Source: Epilithonimonas arachidiradicis (GTDB lineage: Bacteria; Bacteroidota; Bacteroidia; Flavobacteriales; Weeksellaceae). Taken from it: a stretch of 64,000 bases of DNA. Location: assembly GCF_003610695.1 (NCBI RefSeq), contig NZ_RAQH01000001.1, positions 124,001 through 188,000 of the forward strand, read 5' to 3'. Below are positions 1 through 9,618 of this stretch, piece after piece (position 1 is the first letter of the stretch; each line of letters opens with the position of its first letter). The notes under the pieces were generated by a model. The model searched no databases. It saw only the letters and a program-made list of their open reading frames with translations, and was not told where the DNA came from. Position numbers and translations under genes: made by a program.

Positions 1-3000
1 CTTACCTCCATCCAGTGCCGACATTGCGCCACTAGTAATAGCATGTAGACCCGCTTCAAACGCTGCTTTTCCTACCGAACCAAGCGAGGCTCCAAATGGC
101 GATGTTGCGACTGATCCAATACCAAAACTAATTGCTGCACTTACTGCTCCCATTGTAGCTGCTTTTCCGAGCCCATACCAGAATGGTATACCACTGATCA
201 TATTCATAATAGCTTTGGAGAAAATCGCAACAGCTACTCCAATTACTACCGCCATTCCGAAAGATATCGGTTCATTGCCATCCAGATCCATATATAATAA
301 TGGATTATTCAGCACGTAAGAATACCGGTCATACGCCTGCGTGTTGAATGGATCTGATATCAGATTATCGGCACTCAGGAACTTCCTGACAACAGGATCA
401 TAGATCCTAGCGTTCATATTGATCAGTCCCACACTTTGTAAGTGCTCATGCCCTGTATAACCACGATCCATAAACAGCATCTGAGGATTGCTTGTGACCA
501 GCTGTTGCTGGGCATTGGTCATCGCTTTAAGGTTGCCCCACGCATCAAAATAACGTTTTTCTACTACTGTACCATCACTAGCTTTGGTAATAGCCAGGAT
601 ACTACCCTGATTATCGCGGTGAAGGTAGTAATTTCCACTCTCACTTACACTGCCATTGATCAAAGTTTCTTTTTTGATATAATTAGCACTGTAAGGGTCA
701 CCCGTAATGAATGTAATGACCTCTGTTTTATTATCCTGCTTTGTGATCTCAATGGCAAAATCAGATGAGTATAATTTCTGTTTTCCTGTTACGGAAGAGG
801 TCATTTCGTAACGCGTCTTCAGGATATTGTAATTAAACTGCAGGTCATCTTTTCCCGCAAGAGTAATTTTTAAAGGGCTTCTGTAAGCATTGTATGTTAT
901 ATCGGCAAATCCCCGTTGTGTGTTGACATTTTGCCCGTTACTATTAAAGTTGATGCTTTGGAGCTTATAGTCACCGGCATTATAATTATATTTTCCAAGT
1001 TCCGAATTAGATGTCATTCGTCCACGCTGGTCATAAGTATACTCATTAACGACAATATTATCTATTTTTTCTGTTAACAGCCTGTTCAGCTTATCATAGG
1101 CATAAGCCTCAGATTTATTGAACGTCCTGTTATTGCGGGACTTTAGGACACCTCTATTTAGATCATAATCATAGCCAATATCAACAATAGACTGCCAATC
1201 TGACTGCCTGATATGCTGGATGTCTGTAAGGGTATTATCACTTTCCCGATAATTGTTTTTAATAGTATAACCGTTACCATATTCCATCTCTGTGGTTTTG
1301 CCGTCAGCATTTATGGATGTAACCGACCATATTTTGTTTCCTGTGGCATTGTCATTCTGACGGATCAGGATACCATTGGTATCATAAATGTTTTTGATGG
1401 AAGTGCTTGTTGTGTGATTAGGATTATTGATTGTGGTGCTTATCGTAACAACATCCGCACGTCCATAACTATCAAATGTGGTATTACTTGTATAAGTGAA
1501 ATCGGGAGTCTGTTCCTTTTTACCGTTTATTCTGTAGTATTGGTCATAATAAGTCGTGTAAATAAATGTTTTACCATTGCTCTGTCCGGTAATTGTCTCA
1601 GGTAGTTTTGTATTGTTGTTGTAGGTATAAGTTTTTTCAATGTTAGTATTTTCCGCAGTAGAATTACCGTATGTTTTTTCTGTTAACGGTCTACCTAAAT
1701 CATCATATGTAAAAAGCGTATAACCTTTAGGGTTGTCTTCCCTGATGATCCTGCTAAGGTTGTCATATTTGTATTCAAAAGTCCCTGCTGATGGATCGAT
1801 CATTTTTGTTTTGTTCCCCCACCCGTCGATCTCAAAGGTTGTTTTTATTCCGTCATAATTAGTCTCTTTTGGAGCCCCGTTAGGATAAAAAGAAAAATTA
1901 ATTGTTCCGCCGTGATCCTCATAGCGAACAGTATTCCCCATCGCATCAAGGGTTTTGGAAGTTTTTTTATAACCATCGTCAACAGTGACCTTCATCCCTT
2001 CGTAACAAGAAGTAATGATTTTTCCAGTGTAAGCAATGTTTTTTATTGGACGATTGAGTGCATCATACTCAATGCTGTTCCACTTAGGAGTTGCTCCCAT
2101 GTAGAATGGCTCAGAGTATCTTATTTTTCTGCCATATATATCATATTCCGTTTGAACAACAGTCCATTTACTATTGATGCTTTGCGTTCTGGATTGTATT
2201 TCCCGGTCAAATTTGTCAAAGGTAACAATAGTCATCGCACCACCTTCTCTCTTTTTAGATAGCGTGTAGGCAGCACCGGTAGGCGAGTTTGCAAGTGATT
2301 TACTAATTGTAGTATGCTTGCCAAGATAATCTGTGATCTTGGTAATATTTCCCCAACTGTCAAATTGATAATAGGTTTTAAGTCCTAGCGATGACGTTTC
2401 TTCAGAAACTCTGCCAAGTGTATTGACAACAGATTCTGAAAACAAACCATCGGGTGTCGTTGTTTTCTTAACGTAACGTTGAGTTGGATCATACTCATAT
2501 GATGTGGTCTGTGAAGCGATACCGGTTGTAGAAACCGTTTGGCTACTAAGATTTCCAACCTGATCATAAGTGTAGTTCGTAGTTATTGGAGGGGCATTGG
2601 CATCATTTCCATACTTTCTGCTCTCCTGTAGATTACCATTCGGAAAATAGTCACTTTCTTCCCTTGTAGCAAAGGAAAGATTATCTCTGTATGATTTCTG
2701 TATAACTGATGCTATTTTGCCATAGAAATAATGATCTCCATTACTAAACTCGGGTTTATAAGCATATTCTTCTTCTGATGCCCCAACTCCATCGTAATCG
2801 GTATAAGCCTTTTTTAGTTTCAGCTCGTCATTGGGATCATAGAAATACCTTTTGCTGATAGTGATCTTCTTTAGATAATCAAACGATTCTTCTTCAGTTG
2901 AAAGTAGCAGATATTGATGATTTCCGCGATCGAATCTTTCATTCGTAATACGATTTACGGTAAAAAAATCTTTCAATCCACCATAAGTAGTTATCATTAC

Positions 3001-5955
3001 GGCATTCTCTTTTAATGGGTCTTTGGTCTGGATATTCCAGAAGACTGCTCTAAGCGGATATTTATTGATATATTTTCCGTCTTTTATCTCGGATTCGTAC
3101 GCATCACTGACATAAGTTTTCTGGAACCCCATAAAACCTTTTCCTTCCAAATGTTGTACTCCGTTTTCAAATCGATATTCCTTGGTCAGAATTTTCCCGT
3201 CGAACTCAGTATGTATTTTATGTGCCAGGTACAGTCCTGCATTGGTATTATGTATATAAATTGGGTAGTCGAACTTGTCCGCTTCCGATTTATTATAATT
3301 GTAAGGTGCTTCGCTGGTTGTATAGCTTGGGGCCATTGTCCGGTACTCAACCTTTTGGATGACACCGGAACCATTGTCCACAGTTTGAATTTGTTTCTCC
3401 AGGAAGCTATCATTATCTACTACCCAAGATGTAAAAGTATCCTTTAGTACATCATGCAGGACCACACCGGATTTGTACTGATTCAGCTGATTTAGCGTAG
3501 CAGTTGGGGTAATTAATGTGAATGGCGAGTAATTACTTTGCTCTATTGATTTATAAGGGTTGTTTGTTGCGCTGAAAGTAGAGGTTGATGCGATACGGGC
3601 AGATATATTCTGTATAAAAGTGATCTTGTTGGCGATGTTTGATTGAAAGTTAACAGTTTCGATAAATGGCCAAGTCGATTGTATCCTTCTAAAACTTAAA
3701 TTGCTGCCTAAATTTTGAACATCAGCACTTCGTAAATAACCATTAGTGCTGTATTTGATCTTTCCGATCTTATTAATCATAATGATGTCCGAACGACCAT
3801 CTCCATTAAAATCAGTAACAACTATATTGTTGGTAGAATATTCCGTATGTGTATACTCATCCATTTTTCCTGACCATAATTTTTGCCAGAAGGAAGATCT
3901 TTTGATAATATTTCTTTGTGTTGATTCGATGTATGCGACACGCTGGCTAGTAAGGTCTTCAACAGATTTACTAAATGAATTGCCGGTAGATATATACTTA
4001 TTCCATAGTAGCTGTTCATGCTCAATATTATAAAACTCGCGTGCCAAAGAATAATCATCTTCATCCATTTTATATACCTTGTGAGGAGTCATAAAGTCCG
4101 TCAATCCATCTCCGTTAAAATCGCCAAAGAACATTGGGATGTTATAGCCAAAATTGGTAAGCGTTTGATTTGTTATAACTGGTGTAGAATTATAATCATT
4201 ACCATTAACTTTGTTTGCAAGATCAATTTTGTAGATTGAGTATTTTGCGGAATACTTATCAACAACCATAACCTCAGGAATACCATCCCCGTCAAATTCT
4301 ATGATTTTTGGATCAGGAACATAATTAGTATTTAATCCTCCCAAAATTTTGCTTGGCATCAATGTCCCTGTCTGTGTTTTACCAATCTCGACCAAATACA
4401 ACTGACCGGCTCTGTTTAAACCAGGTGTTTCATAGATCAAAAAATCGATTAATCCATCGTTATTAAAATCCCCTGAAATAAATTCTCTTTCGGTTCTATC
4501 CCTTTCTAAGGTTTGAGTGCCGCTACCACCACTACCATTCCAGTCATCATAAGGGTCATAGGTTACATAATAAGATGAACTTCCCACAAGATTTACTACA
4601 ACATTTCTTGTCACGTTAGATGCCAAGTCATTAATATGAAATGTGACTTGATCGACCAGATTATTATTAATTGGATTATTACTATCATTATCATCTGAAA
4701 TATTACCTAGATAATCCGTGGAGGCCGTAATTAATTGATCATTTTTAGTTATTTTATTATTTATTAAAATTTTTCCGGAAAAGAATTCGTCATTTCCTTT
4801 GGTACCAACTGTAGTATTTAATTTTCCATTATTGGAAAATAGTGAGTAGGAATTTGAACCATTCTTAACTTGATAAAGTGGTTCCACCTCGCTTTTTCCA
4901 AAAAAATCTCCCATTGCAATACTTCCCAAACCTATGGTTCCTTGTGGAATTGCTGTGCTATTTTTGTATATTGGAGTAACTAGGCCCGTACTTGAGGGTG
5001 AATTGTAAGAAAAATTTAATGGCTTTAGAGGTTCACCGTTCTCATTGGAAACAGTAATAGTCCTTAGCCGTTCTGTTGTGCTATTCTCTATATAGTCATG
5101 AGTAAGTTGATAAGTTCTGTAAACCCCGGTATAAGTAGATGAGGTAGTAATCCTGTCTAAAACATAAAAACTTAACGATGGACTCCCGTTTCTGTATATA
5201 GGAATTGCATTACGCCTGTCTTTATAATAAATGTTTACAAAATATTTATCATTTGTCCAACTAGTACCTCCGTAGGAGACTCTAGCTAGTGTCAGCGTAT
5301 TATGTTCTAGGTTATAACCATAATGAATCTCATTGTTGAATGCATCAATCATAACCGTTACATAATGCTGTCCCGTTAAGAACTCCTTATATTTAGCGAT
5401 TCGTCCATCTGTATATTTTACTATGAAGGAGTACTCTCCACTACTGAATTTTTGAATTTTAATTTTTGAAAATTTCTCAGTTACGTACTCAGTATCGCTG
5501 ATTTTAATAAGACGCTGACCATCTAAATAAAAAGGGTCTGAATTATTAAATTGTGGGCCGATTGTGATTCCATCAACCTCTTTGCTTTTTCCTCCTCTGG
5601 AAATAGTAGAAGTTCCACTGATGTTCCAGCCGTAGCCTGCCTGACCATTTCCACTTTGACTGTTATAAACTAAAGCCAGATTGGGTTGAAAATTATTCAC
5701 GCCCTTTAGCACCTCAATAGGAATCATGTAAGTCAATGCTCCAACTTCATTGATATTCATCTCAGCATTGACGGTCGGAATTACGGTGGCTAACTGATCA
5801 CCAGGATTAACAGGACCAGCCACAATTCCCTCTTGGGATGTATTATTTTCTAGATACCCAGAGGTGTCGTATTCTAGCTGGATAGATTCTGTAACGTTTT
5901 GTGAATATAGAGAGCAGCTGATTAAAGCAGAGAAAAAAAGCAACTTTAGTTTCAT
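1..5955 (-). CDS. SpvB/RHS-repeat protein (polymorphic-toxin type), 3' end beyond window
   Basis: The frame is open from the ATG at 5955 to the window edge (1985 codons), so the protein is partial. It starts with a Sec signal peptide (MKLKLLFFSALISCSLYSQ). About residues 30-330 resemble the N-terminal SpvB/TcaC module. FG-GAP/VCBS-like calcium-loop repeats follow (GDFNNDGLIDF near 495, GDFNGDGLTDF near 615, TDFNGDGRSDI near 718). Many RHS/YD repeats (YDxxGN/R types) span about 1130-1790. The RHS-associated core lies near 1825-1885 (MNARIYDPVVRKFLSADN, YSYVLNNPLLYMDLDG), followed by a glycine- and alanine-rich hydrophobic stretch. In this family the variable toxin domain comes after the core; here it lies outside the window. 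It is last in a three-gene minus-strand run, 31 bp after the lamin-tail gene. A role in contact-dependent or secreted toxicity is inferred from the family; no enzymatic domain is visible. Confidence 0.9.
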   Translation of the reverse strand, partial: MKLKLLFFSALISCSLYSQNVTESIQLEYDTSGYLENNTSQEGIVAGPVNPGDQLATVIPTVNAEMNINEVGALTYMIPIEVLKGVNNFQPNLALVYNSQSGNGQAGYGWNISGTSTISRGGKSKEVDGITIGPQFNNSDPFYLDGQRLIKISDTEYVTEKFSKIKIQKFSSGEYSFIVKYTDGRIAKYKEFLTGQHYVTVMIDAFNNEIHYGYNLEHNTLTLARVSYGGTSWTNDKYFVNIYYKDRRNAIPIYRNGSPSLSFYVLDRITTSSTYTGVYRTYQLTHDYIENSTTERLRTITVSNENGEPLKPLNFSYNSPSSTGLVTPIYKNSTAIPQGTIGLGSIAMGDFFGKSEVEPLYQVKNGSNSYSLFSNNGKLNTTVGTKGNDEFFSGKILINNKITKNDQLITASTDYLGNISDDNDSNNPINNNLVDQVTFHINDLASNVTRNVVVNLVGSSSYYVTYDPYDDWNGSGGSGTQTLERDRTEREFISGDFNNDGLIDFLIYETPGLNRAGQLYLVEIGKTQTGTLMPSKILGGLNTNYVPDPKIIEFDGDGIPEVMVVDKYSAKYSIYKIDLANKVNGNDYNSTPVITNQTLTNFGYNIPMFFGDFNGDGLTDFMTPHKVYKMDEDDYSLAREFYNIEHEQLLWNKYISTGNSFSKSVEDLTSQRVAYIESTQRNIIKRSSFWQKLWSGKMDEYTHTEYSTNNIVVTDFNGDGRSDIIMINKIGKIKYSTNGYLRSADVQNLGSNLSFRRIQSTWPFIETVNFQSNIANKITFIQNISARIASTSTFSATNNPYKSIEQSNYSPFTLITPTATLNQLNQYKSGVVLHDVLKDTFTSWVVDNDSFLEKQIQTVDNGSGVIQKVEYRTMAPSYTTSEAPYNYNKSEADKFDYPIYIHNTNAGLYLAHKIHTEFDGKILTKEYRFENGVQHLEGKGFMGFQKTYVSDAYESEIKDGKYINKYPLRAVFWNIQTKDPLKENAVMITTYGGLKDFFTVNRITNERFDRGNHQYLLLSTEEESFDYLKKITISKRYFYDPNDELKLKKAYTDYDGVGASEEEYAYKPEFSNGDHYFYGKIASVIQKSYRDNLSFATREESDYFPNGNLQESRKYGNDANAPPITTNYTYDQVGNLSSQTVSTTGIASQTTSYEYDPTQRYVKKTTTPDGLFSESVVNTLGRVSEETSSLGLKTYYQFDSWGNITKITDYLGKHTTISKSLANSPTGAAYTLSKKREGGAMTIVTFDKFDREIQSRTQSINSKWTVVQTEYDIYGRKIRYSEPFYMGATPKWNSIEYDALNRPIKNIAYTGKIITSCYEGMKVTVDDGYKKTSKTLDAMGNTVRYEDHGGTINFSFYPNGAPKETNYDGIKTTFEIDGWGNKTKMIDPSAGTFEYKYDNLSRIIREDNPKGYTLFTYDDLGRPLTEKTYGNSTAENTNIEKTYTYNNNTKLPETITGQSNGKTFIYTTYYDQYYRINGKKEQTPDFTYTSNTTFDSYGRADVVTISTTINNPNHTTSTSIKNIYDTNGILIRQNDNATGNKIWSVTSINADGKTTEMEYGNGYTIKNNYRESDNTLTDIQHIRQSDWQSIVDIGYDYDLNRGVLKSRNNRTFNKSEAYAYDKLNRLLTEKIDNIVVNEYTYDQRGRMTSNSELGKYNYNAGDYKLQSINFNSNGQNVNTQRGFADITYNAYRSPLKITLAGKDDLQFNYNILKTRYEMTSSVTGKQKLYSSDFAIEITKQDNKTEVITFITGDPYSANYIKKETLINGSVSESGNYYLHRDNQGSILAITKASDGTVVEKRYFDAWGNLKAMTNAQQQLVTSNPQMLFMDRGYTGHEHLQSVGLINMNARIYDPVVRKFLSADNLISDPFNTQAYDRYSYVLNNPLLYMDLDGNEPISFGMAVVIGVAVAIFSKAIMNMISGIPFWYGLGKAATMGAVSAAISFGIGSVATSPFGASLGSVGKAAFEAGLHAITSGAMSALDGGK

Positions 5956-5986
5956 AGTTTAGTTTTCTGTCATTTAGTTTAGTTTT

Positions 5987-7150
5987 CTACCATTTAAGAA
6001 TATTCTTGGTAATTGTCTGACCTGTATTCAGAGTAAATCTCGCCACGAATACCCCTGGCAATTGATTTGCTAGTGAAATGCTTGTAGTGTTGATACCGCT
6101 TGTCGGATTGAATCCATAAATAACGCCCCCTGCCGAATTGTATACTTCAACACTGTATACTTTATCAATTGCCGGACCGCCCCAACCTATATTAACAAGG
6201 TATTGGTTTGCGGCAGTTGCCGGATTGGGATATACAGCGATATAGCTTTTAATTTCATTCAGCTCTTCACTTGTGTAAACGGTACCATTAGCCGGAGGAT
6301 TGTTTGTTGAAGGAGATGAACAATCGGTCGCAACAACCCTGTTTCCTCCAATGTCGTATTGAAAGCATTTCCCGGCACTTGTGTAAGTTCCATTTGGCAT
6401 TTGCTGTTCCAACGGAATACTTATCCCACAGATTTTATTGACTAACTCCCGTACAAATTCACCCCAGTCAATATAAGAGTAGTACTGCTGATAAACATCC
6501 TTCATAATATCTTCGTATTTCTGAATGGGAGGTTTATAAGCGGCCTCTAAAGGATTTGAAGGCGCAAGCACATATGTATTGTTAGAAGTTAGATTATATG
6601 AGTTGGCTCCGTAGCAAGCGTCCGGAGTTTGCCAAGTATATGGTATGTGATTGGCTTGTGCTGTAGCACTATTCCACTGAAGATAACTTTTTTGAAGTGG
6701 AACTTTACCATCAATTGCATTATAACCCAGCTTAACCACCTCACTTTTATTTCTCAGTAAAATCTGATCTTGTAGAATAACCTGCGATTCTTTGCCTTGT
6801 GTTCGAGAGAAAAGTTCCGTAAACGGCGTGGTATTGTAACCCAGTTTACTGTAAGCAATCACCATCAGCTCACCCGACTTTATAACTTTATTTCCGGGTA
6901 ACCAAAAGGTCCCTAATTTATCCTGAACATACCAGTTGGCTAAACTAAGATCTCTGTCGCTATAGTTATAAATTTCAATAAATTCTCCCCAGTGGTGTCT
7001 CCTTGCTTCTTCGATCTGCTGATTAGTCATATTCAGACGGTATAGACGTTCACTATACGGTGTATCATAAAAGACTTCTGTAATAACAATTTGAGCTCTT
7101 ATATTTATTAAAAATATAAGAAGACCTAAAATGGTAATTCTTTTAATCAT
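5987..7150 (-). CDS. Lamin-tail domain protein with T9SS type A sorting domain
   Basis: A 387-residue exported protein. It has a signal peptide (about residues 1-19, ending in IRAQ) and then a lamin-tail-like beta domain (residues about 20-110, with GEFIEIYNYSDRDLSLANW and a following LPGNKVIKSGELMVI strand). The middle region is not recognised. A C-terminal T9SS type A sorting domain starts near IAVYPNPA and ends NILKW. T9SS proteins are exported through the periplasm and anchored to or released from the cell surface. The gene starts 9 bp after the TPR-like gene and ends 31 bp before the RHS gene, so the three are probably co-transcribed. A surface partner or carrier role for the RHS protein is inference only. 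Confidence 0.85.
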   Translation of the reverse strand: MIKRITILGLLIFLINIRAQIVITEVFYDTPYSERLYRLNMTNQQIEEARRHHWGEFIEIYNYSDRDLSLANWYVQDKLGTFWLPGNKVIKSGELMVIAYSKLGYNTTPFTELFSRTQGKESQVILQDQILLRNKSEVVKLGYNAIDGKVPLQKSYLQWNSATAQANHIPYTWQTPDACYGANSYNLTSNNTYVLAPSNPLEAAYKPPIQKYEDIMKDVYQQYYSYIDWGEFVRELVNKICGISIPLEQQMPNGTYTSAGKCFQYDIGGNRVVATDCSSPSTNNPPANGTVYTSEELNEIKSYIAVYPNPATAANQYLVNIGWGGPAIDKVYSVEVYNSAGGVIYGFNPTSGINTTSISLANQLPGVFVARFTLNTGQTITKNILKW

Positions 7151-7159
7151 AGAAGGAAA

Positions 7160-8500
7160 TTAAAGTTTGGAAATCCTGTATTGTAATTGATCGATATGGA
7201 CAGCCTTATTCTTGGCGCGGTTCATATTCATTAATGAAGCATTGGATATTAATTCATCAGTAGACTGAAGATAATCGTTTGGCAAACTGCAAATGCTGAG
7301 TATTTTTTTATAATCGCTTTCCCCACTCTTCTTCCAGTATTTTGCAATAAGTATATTGATCCTGTCAATGGAATGGGAATCGCTAACAAGCATCTTCTCC
7401 TTGCACTGTTCTATTAATAGTTCTCTAACAACATTTAATTCGTTTTTTAATAAACTTAGTTTTATTTTCCTTGTTGCCGCTTCGAACCTCTGCATTGGGT
7501 TATTGTAGTTGGATTTGATAAATTGCAGCAAGGTATCCATATTAGCTGTTGGCTGCTGATTCATCTTTTCTGCCTTTCTTTGGTACGCATCAAATAAAGC
7601 AATAGCAGACCAGAATGTATTTTTGGCAGCATGGTTCTGAGTTTCAAAATTGATCAGCTTATCATATTGGTTTAGTTGTTTCGACAAGTCTCGGAACTGC
7701 TTAATAAAGTATGCATCGGAACTATTGACTCCGGTTAGATAATCTTCTGTAGCAGTAAGCGCAGCGGTGTAATCCTTATCAGCCCTTAAAGCTTTGATAT
7801 TGACTTGGCTCATCTCTCTTATATGCTGCTGACGGTCTGGATTAACAGGAAGAGCATTGAGATCTGCTAATTTTTGCGTCGTCTCCACAGATGTCAAAGT
7901 CGCAAATCGATTTTTATGTGCTTTTTTATTGTTCTTACGAAATTGCTTTAGTGCTTTATTTTTATGCGCATACATCGTATCCACATTCATAGCTATATAT
8001 TGATCAATCTTGGCAACCTGGTTTTGAATATTCTTGTTATTGGGATGTTCTAATAATAAATCATCAAACTTCTGCTTTACAAAAGATAACGGCCTGCCGG
8101 ATGTCAAGTTTAACTGTCTGAAGAGTTTTTGATTTCCAATACTAGCTCTCAAATATTCGCCGTATAAACTTCTTTTTAATCGGAAATTATTCGGCACATT
8201 GGATAATGCTTGTTGGTAAAGCTGAATAACCTCAAGTTCCTTATGTTTTTCTTTTAGAAGAATTTTTCTGATGCCATTATAAGCTCTTAATTCAGAATTA
8301 TCTATTGACAATATCTGCTGATAAATAGTCTTGGCTTTTGCAAACCTACCCTGTCTTCGGTATCGTCTTGCCTGCTTCAACAATGTCGTGACATCATCAA
8401 CGAATGGATATAATAATGACTTTGAAAAAAGAAAATTGGGAATTAAAACAGATGCTAGACCTAAAGAGCTTACCTTAAGGAAGTTTTTTCTCGTAATCAT
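7160..8500 (-). CDS. Exported helical-repeat (TPR-like) protein of the RHS locus
   Basis: A 446-residue protein with an N-terminal hydrophobic signal (about residues 8-27). A TPR-like region around 35-110 contains a typical helix pair (RRQGRFAKAKTIYQQILSID). The rest is charged and helical, with no catalytic motif that I recognise. It opens the three-gene minus-strand run that ends with the RHS protein. The start at 8500 is preceded by a leader of about 90 nt with a long-range inverted repeat, and a TAnnTTTG box lies at 8594-8601. The position suggests a scaffold or chaperone for the locus, but the sequence does not show a function. Confidence 0.75.
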   Translation of the reverse strand: MITRKNFLKVSSLGLASVLIPNFLFSKSLLYPFVDDVTTLLKQARRYRRQGRFAKAKTIYQQILSIDNSELRAYNGIRKILLKEKHKELEVIQLYQQALSNVPNNFRLKRSLYGEYLRASIGNQKLFRQLNLTSGRPLSFVKQKFDDLLLEHPNNKNIQNQVAKIDQYIAMNVDTMYAHKNKALKQFRKNNKKAHKNRFATLTSVETTQKLADLNALPVNPDRQQHIREMSQVNIKALRADKDYTAALTATEDYLTGVNSSDAYFIKQFRDLSKQLNQYDKLINFETQNHAAKNTFWSAIALFDAYQRKAEKMNQQPTANMDTLLQFIKSNYNNPMQRFEAATRKIKLSLLKNELNVVRELLIEQCKEKMLVSDSHSIDRINILIAKYWKKSGESDYKKILSICSLPNDYLQSTDELISNASLMNMNRAKNKAVHIDQLQYRISKL

Positions 8501-8516
8501 GGTGTTTATTTAAAAA

Positions 8517-8587
8517 AAGGGGAAGAAAGGATTCAGGCCTGTCTTTTTTACCGTAAATGTTATATATTCAAAATTCAACTTCCCCTT
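8517..8587 (-). other. Long-range inverted repeat in leader of the TPR-like gene
   Basis: AAGGGGAAG at 8517-8525 is exactly complementary to CTTCCCCTT at 8579-8587. In the predicted transcript, which starts near 8588, the first bases would pair with a segment ending about 16 nt before the ATG. This could hold the leader in a closed structure. I do not recognise it as a known riboswitch. Confidence 0.45.
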
Positions 8588-8593
8588 GCCTAA

Positions 8594-8634
8594 CAAAGAT
8601 ATATAATTATTTTAATTATTCACTATATTGTGAA
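8594..8634 (-). promoter_or_regulatory. Promoter of the RHS locus with upstream inverted repeat
   Basis: The minus strand has the Bacteroidota -7 box TATCTTTG at 8594-8601. An inverted repeat, TTCAC-N6-GTGAA, lies at 8619-8634, where a -33 element or operator would sit. No good -33 TTG is present, which is consistent with an activator-dependent promoter (inference). Confidence 0.45.
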
Positions 8635-8930
8635 TTAAATTATAAAAAAAATGATATTTATTATAAATATATCCGGATATCACAGAATTATAACAGTTTT
8701 TATGATTATCATAATAATGATATTCTTTGTAACTAAAATGATGTATAAATTTGTATAAAACCAATTCTAGAAGAATTTTAGAACAAGCTAATTAAGACGT
8801 TTCGCTATAAAAATTCTGATCGTCAAAATAAATGGCTTCGATACAACAGCAACTATTGAATGAAATAAAAGTACCCTGAATAAATTAGTGACTCAAATAG
8901 TTGACAAATACAGATCTCCAATCAAATACC
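8635..8930. other. AT-rich intergenic stretch without a supported gene
   Basis: There is no credible ORF here. A 15-codon start-to-stop frame at 8832-8879 (beginning MASIQQQLLNEIK) could be the remnant of a gene start, but this cannot be shown. The stretch lies between the RHS-locus promoter and the tRNA fragment. Confidence 0.4.
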
Positions 8931-8962
8931 AGAGGTCACTGGTTCGAATCCTGTATCGCCCA
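8931..8962 (+). other. tRNA 3'-end fragment, candidate attachment site
   Basis: The segment holds a T-arm with the loop GGTTCGAATCC, then an acceptor-like ATCGCCC and a discriminator A. No D-arm, anticodon arm or 5' acceptor half precedes it. The T-stem has one mismatch (ACTGG against CCTGT). Such 3' halves are left when an element integrates into the 3' end of a tRNA gene. Given the orientation, the intact tRNA should lie to the left, placing the RHS locus inside the inserted segment. Confidence 0.65.
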
Positions 8963-9150
8963 CATTCTTAAAGTTTTCTTAATTTATTAATTTCCGCTTA
9001 ACATATTCGTTAAAGTTTTTATAAAAAAATTAATCAACTGTTTAATTTTTAAAGAAAGGAAAGATTTTTGATGCGAACAGCTGGTAAATTGTTGCAGCCT
9101 CGTTTTTTGGCATAAGCACTTTTTATACTAATCCTCTAAAAAGGAAACCT

Positions 9151-9618
9151 ATGAAAAGATATTATGCGGTGTTAATTGTTTTCTACACTATTTTTCTGTT
9201 ATATATGATGTTCTATGGATGCGGGCGCCACCCTGAATTCGGGTTCTTACAGCTAAATCCCTTTCAAAGCATCAAATACTTTTTGAATTATTACAATATT
9301 TTCTCCGAAAAATTTATGGTAAATATTATTGGAAATATTTTAGTGTTTATCCCTTACGGCTGGTTAGGAATTTTAGACAAGCGCCTGAATAATCTTCCTC
9401 TACTATTTTTCTTATTCATTTCGTGGATATCGATGATTGAGTTGGCACAGCTTTACACAGCAAGGGGAACGGCGGATATAGATGATGTTTTCCTTAATAC
9501 CTTTGGAATGCTGATCGGATATTTCGCTCTTCAAGTTGCAAAATGGTTTAACTTAGCGAATATAAGATTAGAATTAAGCAATTATTCCGAAGTCAATCCT
9601 TATTCATATAACCGATAA
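9151..9618 (+). CDS. VanZ-like family membrane protein
   Basis: A 155-residue membrane protein with about four hydrophobic segments. It carries the VanZ-like signatures NIIGNILVFIPYGW (middle) and ELAQLYTARGTADIDDVFLN (before the last helix). VanZ-like proteins are small integral membrane proteins, some of which give low-level teicoplanin resistance; the activity is unknown here. It converges on the GT2 gene, and the two coding regions overlap by 26 bp at their 3' ends. Confidence 0.85.
   Translation: MKRYYAVLIVFYTIFLLYMMFYGCGRHPEFGFLQLNPFQSIKYFLNYYNIFSEKFMVNIIGNILVFIPYGWLGILDKRLNNLPLLFFLFISWISMIELAQLYTARGTADIDDVFLNTFGMLIGYFALQVAKWFNLANIRLELSNYSEVNPYSYNR

Noticed and set aside
442..4239. Several plus-strand frames across the RHS gene
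   Set aside because: They are shadows of one continuous minus-strand frame whose product has clear SpvB, FG-GAP and RHS motifs.
8922..8962. Complete tRNA gene
   Set aside because: Only the T-arm and 3' acceptor are found; no anticodon or D-arm can be folded upstream.
9108..9130. Sigma-54 promoter before the VanZ-like gene (TTGGCA followed by ACTTTTT)
   Set aside because: The -12 GC element is missing at the required distance from the -24 GG.
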